From Rubrobacter sp. (GTDB lineage: Bacteria > Actinomycetota > Rubrobacteria > Rubrobacterales > Rubrobacteraceae): DNA of 5,125 bases. The notes beneath the pieces are model-generated. The model saw only the letters and a program-made list of their open reading frames with translations. It had not been told where the DNA came from and did not search any database. Shown one piece after another: positions 1 through 3,905 of the stretch. Both the position numbers and the translations under genes were made by a program. Positions within the stretch are counted from its first letter, which is position 1, and each line of letters begins with the position of its first letter. The stretch spans positions 1-5,125 of the forward strand of contig JAFAPF010000329.1 in the NCBI GenBank assembly GCA_019247245.1, given 5' to 3'.

Positions 1-285
1 GAGCAGATGTCGCGACGAGTACTCGATACTGAAGTGGGGAAGGTGCGAGCGGCCGGAGGGATGGTTAGTAAGGCGCATCTGAGGATAGGCCAGGCTGCTA
101 CGGAGATAGTCGATCTAGCAGAGGAACTGAGGATGGGGCTGGTCGTGGTGGGGAGCCGAGGGTTGGGTGGGATAAGGCGGGCGCTGATAGGTAGTGTCTC
201 CGACGTGGTGGTCCGGCACGCTCACTGCCCTGTTTTGGTGGTGCGCAAAGAGCAAGGACCCAATAAGGACATGCTCCTCTCTTGA
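1..285 (+). CDS. Universal stress protein (UspA family), C-terminal part, 5' end outside window
   Basis: The frame is open from base 1, so the N-terminal part lies upstream of the window; the ATG at base 7 is internal. The 94 visible residues match the C-terminal two thirds of the intact USP at 1294-1740. They include the nucleotide-binding signature G-x2-G-x9-G-S, seen as VVGSRG, then nine residues, then GS, followed by the conserved end VVRHAHCPVLVVRK. Proteins with this signature usually bind ATP or AMP in the cytoplasm and support survival under stress; their targets are rarely known. All motif glycines are present, so this copy looks functional. It has an 11-residue tail after VVRK, ending MLLS, that the intact minus-strand paralog lacks. 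No convincing terminator hairpin follows the TGA. The family assignment is firm; the specific role is unknown. Confidence 0.93.
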   Translation, partial: EQMSRRVLDTEVGKVRAAGGMVSKAHLRIGQAATEIVDLAEELRMGLVVVGSRGLGGIRRALIGSVSDVVVRHAHCPVLVVRKEQGPNKDMLLS

Positions 286-981
286 GAATGCTGGAATCTT
301 TTACCTAAGAACACGGCAACTGCATTAAGAGGGTGTTTGGTAAGGCTGAGGGTTAGACGGTCTTGCTCTCAGGTCTACCGCCGGCCTATTCCCAAACCAC
401 CGTTGCCACCCCGGGTACTGCTCCTGTTGATAAACCACGATGGGAGACTCCGCCCTAATGGACGGAAGCCGGTTCCACATAAGATGCCAAAACAGAGAAG
501 TATGTATATTACAGGAGATTCAGGTGTTTTATGGCCGACCATAGCTAGAACAGAACTAAGATCGAGCTTCCGGTAGGATACTACGTTCAAAGGGTCTTTT
601 ATGGGCAGGACTATGCTGCTTGAAGCCGAAGAGGTGGAGTCTTGACCGATTATCATAACTCCACCCCGAGCGGCTATGATTGGGGAACGACTTATACTCT
701 CTACCACCCCTCTGAGGTGCGCTACAGAGTCTACGAGCACAAGTGGTCTAATCGTCTCGCTGCGACTTCAGAGGCTTCTCTACAACCTCCTGTGGGCTAG
801 CGTGATGAACACGTACATGCCTTGTTTGCCAATCGACGATTATGGAGCTTGTACATAAGAGGAGGCGCGCTGTGAGTGAGGTAGGATCTTCGTTGCCTTG
901 GAAGGGCGAGGGGACGTACAAACTACTAAGTTTAAGCTCCGAACATCCTCCGCTACTACCGCGGCTGCTCTTCTTCATGCC
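286..981. other. About 700 bases with no defensible gene
   Basis: Between the first USP and the minus-strand small membrane gene no frame gives a recognisable protein. Stops occur at about the chance rate in every frame. Two weak traces are listed separately: a possible degraded secreted-protein gene (333-800, plus) and a short open frame behind a strong Shine-Dalgarno sequence (872-985, plus). I see no tRNA-like cloverleaf, rRNA, transposase, insertion-sequence ends or array of repeats. The stretch is probably decayed coding DNA, as the clearer pseudogenes elsewhere in the window suggest. Confidence 0.6.
333..800 (+). pseudogene. Possible remnant of a secreted protein gene (weak)
   Basis: One frame, read from the GTG at 333 through internal stops at 354, 456, 480, 546 and 621 to the TAG at 798, gives protein-like text. 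Near its start it reads VLLSGLPPAYSQ, which resembles the end of a signal peptide with its cleavage site. A Thr/Pro-rich linker follows, then Tyr-rich segments such as KTEKYVYYRRF, GYYVQRVFYGQDYAA and SEVRYRVYEHKWSNRLAA. I do not recognise a family. The stop density is no lower than chance, so the case rests only on composition and on the signal-peptide-like start. It could equally be noncoding DNA. It lies just downstream of the first USP in the same direction. Confidence 0.25.
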
Positions 982-985
982 CTAG
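872..985 (+). CDS. Short open frame behind a strong Shine-Dalgarno sequence, 37 aa, doubtful
   Basis: AGAGGAGG at 858-865 stands six bases before a GTG at 872, which is near-ideal spacing. The frame starts MSEVGSSLPWKGEG and ends RLLFFMP at the TAG at 983. No family is recognisable. The start looks better than chance, while the product is short and has a Pro/Leu-rich end, so this may be the front of a gene cut by a frameshift or stop and now dead. Its last bases overlap the end of the convergent small membrane gene at 982-1209. A fortuitous purine-rich run upstream of a random GTG is the alternative explanation. Confidence 0.22.
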   Translation: MSEVGSSLPWKGEGTYKLLSLSSEHPPLLPRLLFFMP

Positions 986-1209
986 CTCTCCTCGTACTGA
1001 CTTAGAGCTAGCCATAGACCGATCTCTATTCTCGCTATGCCTCCCAAGCGTACCGCTGTAGGATGATCGACAAACCACAGGATTAGCGTACGCAAACCTT
1101 CCGGACCGAAGGCTCACAGCAAGTAACGCCGGTGCGGAGCAATAAGATCTAACACTCCATTCCCTATCACGAAGGCTGCAAGAAGAGTCTTAGCCCTCTT
1201 ATCCCACAC
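982..1209 (-). pseudogene. Small two-helix membrane protein, interrupted by one in-frame TGA
   Basis: A GTG at 1209 is preceded by a textbook Shine-Dalgarno sequence (AAGGAGGTG on the minus strand, 1224-1216). The frame begins MWDKRAKTLLAAFVIGNGVL, reaches a TGA at 1116-1114 (codon 32), and continues in the same frame for 43 codons to a TAG at 984-982. The downstream part keeps protein character: AFGPEGLRTLILWF, then DHPTAVRLGGIARIEIGLWLAL and the end SQYEES. Two hydrophobic stretches (about residues 8-24 and 58-69) suggest a small membrane protein. The simplest reading is a Trp codon (TGG) changed to TGA, giving LLWAFGPEG. It lies 84 bases downstream of the intact USP on the same strand and may share its transcript. 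I do not recognise the family with certainty. Recoding of the TGA or a sequencing error are the alternatives to a true pseudogene. Confidence 0.6.
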
Positions 1210-1215
1210 GGTGTT

Positions 1216-1224
1216 CACCTCCTT
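1216..1224 (-). promoter_or_regulatory. Ribosome binding site of the small membrane gene
   Basis: On the minus strand AAGGAGGTG sits eight bases after its AGGAGG core from the GTG at 1209. It complements the 16S rRNA tail almost perfectly and is the strongest such site in the window. It fixes the start of the interrupted gene. The DNA just upstream, between this gene and the USP stop, is unusually rich in GGAGGA-type purine runs. Confidence 0.7.
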
Positions 1225-1293
1225 CCCTCTTGGTTGCTTCTCCTCGAGTCTCCTCCTCGATCCTCCTCCGGCATCGCAGCCGCTATGCTCCTG

Positions 1294-1740
1294 CTATTTG
1301 CGCACTATCAGAACCGGGCAGTGAGCGTGTCGGGCTACCGAATCAGATACGCTTCCTATAAGGGCCCGCCTTAGGCCACCTCGCCCTCTACTACCCATCA
1401 CTATCAGCCCGACTCCTATACCCTCGCTCAAAGTGACGATTTCTTCGTCAGGCTTGCCCAGCTTCACATGGGTTTCCGCCACGGTGCCCCCTGCGGCTTT
1501 GATTTGCTGTAGCCGAGTATCCAGTATTTTCTGGGCCTCTTGGCTAAGCTCGTCCAAACTCGGGGCGGGGATATCTGCTAAAAGCGGCGTCCCAGGGCCG
1601 ACGTAGCCTACCGGTTCGACATAAACGATGTGCAGCTCAGAGCCAGTCTTATCAGCCAGGTCGAGCGCAGTTTGAGCAGCTAACGTTGCCTCCTCGGAGT
1701 CATCGGTAGCTAGTAGGATCTTTGTTGGGAAGATACTCAT
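1294..1740 (-). CDS. Universal stress protein, UspA family, intact single domain
   Basis: This 148-residue protein has the usual single-domain USP length. It opens with MSIFPTKILLATDDSEEA, the first beta strand plus the acidic residues (Asp13, Asp14) that contact nucleotide in the family. The ATP-binding signature G-x2-G-x9-G-S is complete (Gly116, Gly119, Gly129, Ser130), and the C-terminus reads ARHAHCPVLIVRK. It should be a cytoplasmic dimer that binds ATP and helps survival under starvation, oxidative or desiccation stress; the partner is unknown. The ATG is preceded on the minus strand by AAGGAG with a six-base spacer, which supports this start. It lies 113 bases downstream of the 75-aa gene at 1854-2081 and 84 bases upstream of the small membrane gene, all in the same direction, so a common transcript is plausible. 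It is the only complete USP copy in the window. Confidence 0.96.
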   Translation of the reverse strand: MSIFPTKILLATDDSEEATLAAQTALDLADKTGSELHIVYVEPVGYVGPGTPLLADIPAPSLDELSQEAQKILDTRLQQIKAAGGTVAETHVKLGKPDEEIVTLSEGIGVGLIVMGSRGRGGLRRALIGSVSDSVARHAHCPVLIVRK

Positions 1741-1747
1741 CTGCTTC
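1741..1747 (-). promoter_or_regulatory. Start region and ribosome binding site of the intact USP
   Basis: On the minus strand the run GAAGGAGAAGCAG directly precedes the ATG at 1740. The GGAG core with a six-base spacer is a good Shine-Dalgarno sequence and favours this ATG over internal starts. Confidence 0.6.
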
Positions 1748-1853
1748 TCCTTCCTTGCCTTCGATAGCTTCGCCAGGTGAAGGGGTGGGTTCTCAACATC
1801 TTCCTTCAGCAGCTTAGGTGCTTCTCATATCCAGCGCTGATACCATCCATAAA

Positions 1854-2081
1854 TCACGAGGAGTTACCGTGCCTCCTTTTTTGCGTTTCGGCCAACTCGT
1901 GTACTCGCTTTCGATGTTTCAGAGCTTGCTTTAAATACTCAAGCGCGTGCTCTCCTAGTGCATAGCCATACCTCAAGAAACGGGCCATCTCCTCAGCATG
2001 AGCGGGCATACGTTCGGTTACCTGGTGAACTTCTTCTAGGCGCTTATGTAATCCGCTTCCACCCTTCCTTCCCAAAGTCAT
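1854..2081 (-). CDS. Small helical protein of unknown function, 75 aa
   Basis: I do not recognise this family. The product is very hydrophilic, rich in Glu, Arg, Lys and His, with no membrane segment or signal peptide. After a Gly/Lys-rich start (MTLGRKGGSG) it looks almost entirely alpha-helical: HKRLEEVHQVTERM, then AEEMARFLRYGYALGEHALE, then a basic end with KHRKRVHELAETQKRR. Leucine and tyrosine spacing in the middle suggests amphipathic helices and perhaps a helical bundle. The ATG at 2081 has only a G-rich run (GGGGG, seven bases away) as a possible ribosome site. It precedes the intact USP by 113 bases in the same direction, so it may be co-transcribed and stress related; that is inference. 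The frame has no recognisable competitor on the opposite strand. It may be a real small gene or, less likely, a chance open frame. Confidence 0.6.
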   Translation of the reverse strand: MTLGRKGGSGLHKRLEEVHQVTERMPAHAEEMARFLRYGYALGEHALEYLKQALKHRKRVHELAETQKRRHGNSS

Positions 2082-2285
2082 GTGCGTACCCCCGAGAGAC
2101 GAGCAGAGGGGCTGTGGGCTCCATGGCCTGCGGACCGGTCAAACCTGAGATGACAGCCACTGCTGGGTTTGGCTCTGCTCCGACCGGTTCGGCAAGCGGT
2201 CACCGCACGCTAAAACTCGCCCAAGCACTATAGATTAGGTCCTCCCGCTTATGACCACCCTTAACCAGGACACATAACGGAAATT
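2082..2285. other. Intergenic region upstream of the minus-strand group
   Basis: About 200 bases lie between the nitrilase remnant and the start of the 75-aa gene. This is the natural place for the promoter of the 75-aa/USP group, but I see no convincing -35/-10 pair. The motif GACCGGT occurs twice, at 2133-2139 and 2182-2188, and the first copy is part of the 8-base palindrome GACCGGTC. These could be binding half-sites, but two short GC-rich palindromic words can also arise by chance. Confidence 0.35.
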
Positions 2286-2673
2286 CTATCTCTCTAACAC
2301 TTGGGTCTCTCCTTGTGGCTCGTGCTCGGGTGTTTCGGTAACGGTGATCATCGGATGACCGTCCTTTAACAGTCAACCGAAACACGTCCGGGTGGGCGTA
2401 GTGTCCGGCAACGTCCAGGTTCCATTTTGGCCCACGCATCTATCTTGAGTCTAGCTCAGCATAGAGTATCCCTTGTTCCTTGTGAAAAGGTCCGGCGATG
2501 AACTCGCCATCGGGACCAATGATGACACTGTCACCTTTGTTAATCTACTCTTCTGCCTCTGCGTAGTACTTTACTTTAAATTCAAATCGGTCGGGGATGT
2601 CTTACTTCCGTAAGGCGATAGAGCAGCCGACCACGTATACTCGTCCTTCCTTGGCAATGTGCCGTAGGGTAGA
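2286..2673 (-). pseudogene. C-terminal remnant of a nitrilase (carbon-nitrogen hydrolase)
   Basis: Read on the minus strand from about 2673, the frame gives STLRHIAKEGRVYVVGCS, then GDSVIIGPDGEFIAGPFHKE, ILYAELD and KWNLDVAGHYAHPDVFRLTV. These are the conserved late blocks of the aliphatic nitrilase branch, which hydrolyses nitriles to carboxylates and ammonia. The frame is broken by stops at 2604-2602 (TAA), 2547-2545 (TAG) and 2442-2440 (TAG). Near 2360 a one-base shift moves the tail into another frame, which reads HPMITVTETPEHEPQGETQ and ends at a TAG at 2288-2286. Family members are usually over 300 residues; only about 130 codons remain, and the part that would hold the Glu-Lys-Cys triad is absent. 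The homology stops at about 2671-2677, exactly where a plus-strand USP fragment begins. The gene cannot be functional. Confidence 0.85.
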
Positions 2674-2676
2674 TAG

Positions 2677-3209
2677 TCCGATTCGGTAGTCCGGCATGCT
2701 CATTGTCCGGTTTTGGTTGTGCGCAGAGAGGGAAAGCGTGAAGAGGCGGGGAACATCTTCCCAACGAAGATCCTACTAGCGGCAGATGGATCTGAGGAGG
2801 CGACCTTAGCTGCCGAGGTTGCAGTTAATATAGCCGTTAAGACCGGCTCTGAATTGCATATCATCCTTGTTTACCAACAGATTATCTTAATATACGGGAA
2901 CCATTGGTTACAGACAACTTTGCTCTCAGTGAAGAGGAGCTTGAGGAGATTAATGTCGAACGCCAGCAGCTGCTAGATACTCAGGTCAAGGGGATAAGAG
3001 CTACCAAGAGAATCGTGGCACAAGTCCACCTCGAGATAGGTAAGCCTGATGAAGAGATCCTAGCACTTGGTGAGAAGATAGGGGCTGGCTTGATAGCCCT
3101 CGGCAGCCGTGGGGTTGGAGGTTTAGAGCGAGCGCTAATGCGGAGCGTCTCTGATTCAGTGGTTCGCCACGCCCATTGCCCGGCATTGGTGGTACGCAAA
3201 GTAAAGTAG
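2677..3209 (+). pseudogene. Hybrid, frameshifted universal stress protein gene
   Basis: The plus strand first reads SDSVVRHAHCPVLVVRRE (from 2677), the C-terminus of one USP. A short linker then leads in the same frame into NIFPTKILLAADGSEEATLA, the N-terminus of another. That frame continues to about 2866 (TGSELHII). From there the USP continues one frame over: LPTDYLNIREPLVTDN, then EEELEEINVERQQLLDTQ, and on to SVVRHAHCPALVVRKVK and a TAG at 3207. A loss of one base near 2866-2874 would explain the switch. In the nucleotide-binding motif, GSRG plus nine residues is followed by Arg-Ser instead of Gly-Ser, so the third glycine is lost. No ATG stands at the second USP's expected start; only TTG (2713) or GTG (2719) in the first tail could serve. 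The likely origin is recombination between tandem USP genes followed by decay. Confidence 0.82.
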
Positions 3210-3343
3210 CCAATAACTTAGCTTCCGGTTTCGAGAGCCAGAGGTAGCTTCTAGCCCCAGCTCTTCGATAATAAACCTATAGAGCTTACCAAGCGCGAAA
3301 TGACTCTGCATCCGGTTCGCCGTTGCTGCCCTCTCCTTTAAAA

Positions 3344-3373
3344 ATAGCGAGTGCAACGATAGCGAGTGCAACG
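3344..3373. repeat. 15-bp tandem direct repeat, two exact copies
   Basis: ATAGCGAGTGCAACG occurs twice back to back (3344-3358 and 3359-3373) with no mismatch. Two copies are too few for an array. A slippage or small duplication event in relaxed sequence is the simplest origin. Its length is a multiple of three, so it would keep a reading frame if the region had been coding. Confidence 0.9.
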
Positions 3374-3465
3374 ACTTCCAACTCTACGAGCCTCAAGGAC
3401 TAGACCTGGTCTTTAAAGCCCACGCCCTCGGTCAGTCCGGTTAGCCACGGCTGTCGGCTGTATAC

Positions 3466-3479
3466 GAGGGTTCACCCTC
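3466..3479. repeat. Short inverted repeat just after the VIT-like remnant
   Basis: GAGGGT (3466-3471) and ACCCTC (3474-3479) are perfect complements separated by two bases. On the minus strand this lies about ten bases after the stop of the VIT-like remnant (3491-3489), where a terminator would be expected. There is no run of T after it on that strand, and the two-base loop is tight, so a working intrinsic terminator is doubtful. Confidence 0.3.
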
Positions 3480-3488
3480 AGGGCTTCT

Positions 3489-3820
3489 CTATGCGCTTCC
3501 GATGAGAACACCGGAGGAAGACGAGGGCGCCGCCGAGAACGACTTGCAGGGCAAAGAGGGGAAAGTTCGTGCTGAAATAGCGGTAGCGGATAAAGGAGAT
3601 CGCTAACAGCTCGAAACCAACCACCCCGAAGGTCAGGTACAGCGCTAAGCCAACCTGCTAGTAGGAACGGGAGGGTGTGAAGTATGCCACCAACAAACGT
3701 TGCAAAACCCGTGATCGTGCGTGGCAAAAACGGAGGCCCACGTCCAGTGAGCGTGCCGTCGTCCGATAACCTCTCTGAAAAGCCTAGCCACTTCTTACGT
3801 GCCGTTGTGAAGCGATTAGC
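3489..3820 (-). pseudogene. Remnant of a VIT1/CCC1-like membrane protein, C-terminal half
   Basis: Read on the minus strand with frame changes, the pieces join into one plausible protein end: FTTARKKWL, then [20 protein letters not shown] one frame over, then [18 protein letters not shown], then [42 protein letters not shown], and finally GVLIGSA with a TAG at 3491-3489. The shifts lie near 3783, between about 3700 and 3720, near 3655 and near 3513. The pattern of HTLPF, Gly-rich membrane helices, a basic RYRY loop and a GVLIGSA end resembles the C-terminal membrane part of VIT1/CCC1-type proteins, some of which move iron or manganese. The assignment is from memory of the family. The upstream limit is uncertain; traces may reach 3871. 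With at least three shifts the gene is dead. It runs toward 3489, divergently from the permease at 3906. Confidence 0.65.
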
Positions 3821-3894
3821 TACGAACGCGCCGCTACCGTTGAAGAATATGAAGGCCCGAGGGATGGGCATGGCGGGTTTGCCGGCGATACGTT

Positions 3895-3900
3895 GTGGAG
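3895..3900 (+). promoter_or_regulatory. Ribosome binding site deciding the permease TTG start
   Basis: GTGGAG ends five bases before TTG at 3906, and an in-frame TAG occupies 3903-3905. No earlier start is therefore possible in this frame, and the GGAG core with a five-base spacer supports TTG as the initiator. Confidence 0.6.
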
Positions 3901-3905
3901 GCTAG

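Larger units (their letters stand above)
3210..3488. other. Noncoding stretch between two pseudogenes
   Basis: No gene is recognisable. The stretch holds a 15-bp tandem duplication (3344-3373) and an inverted repeat (3466-3479), both listed separately. A 36-codon minus-strand frame (3396-3286, TTG start) reads LEVVALAIVALAIF and then a polar end; the tandem duplication produces its repeated VALAI. It has no good ribosome binding site and is probably either chance or the remnant of a short membrane segment. Confidence 0.5.

Noticed and set aside
375..740. Minus-strand open frame of 121 residues
   Set aside because: No ribosome binding site, no recognisable domain, and a Ser/Arg/Gly-rich composition typical of chance frames; it lies antisense to the weak secreted-protein trace.
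748..978. Minus-strand 76-residue frame starting just after the small membrane gene
   Set aside because: A GAGGAG run precedes the ATG, but that run is the end of the upstream gene. The product looks random, with scattered Cys, Ser and Arg and no domain.
1958..2233. Plus-strand 91-residue frame
   Set aside because: It is largely antisense to the 75-aa helical gene and has low-complexity Gly/Ala/Pro text; no start signal.
2582..2764. Minus-strand 60-residue frame across the nitrilase/USP junction
   Set aside because: It is in a different frame from the nitrilase homology and antisense to the USP tail, so it is a shadow.
2981..3213. Two minus-strand frames of about 70 residues opposite the USP hybrid
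   Set aside because: Both are antisense shadows of the conserved USP C-terminal half.
3156..3371. Minus-strand 71-residue frame overlapping the end of the USP hybrid
   Set aside because: Partly antisense to the USP coding end, no ribosome site, and no recognisable family.
3344..3373. CRISPR-like array
   Set aside because: Only two copies, directly adjacent with no spacer, and no cas genes nearby.
3413..3871. Minus-strand 152-residue open frame as a real protein
   Set aside because: Only parts of it (about TTARKKWL and [16 protein letters not shown]) match the VIT-like family; after 3655 the homology leaves this frame and the remaining text is an out-of-frame translation.
3684..3905. Plus-strand 73-residue frame ending directly before the permease start, with GGAGGG upstream of its ATG
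   Set aside because: Spacing to the permease is tempting, but it is antisense to the VIT-like remnant, has no domain, and its ribosome site can be explained by the complement of the CCCTCCC run in that remnant.
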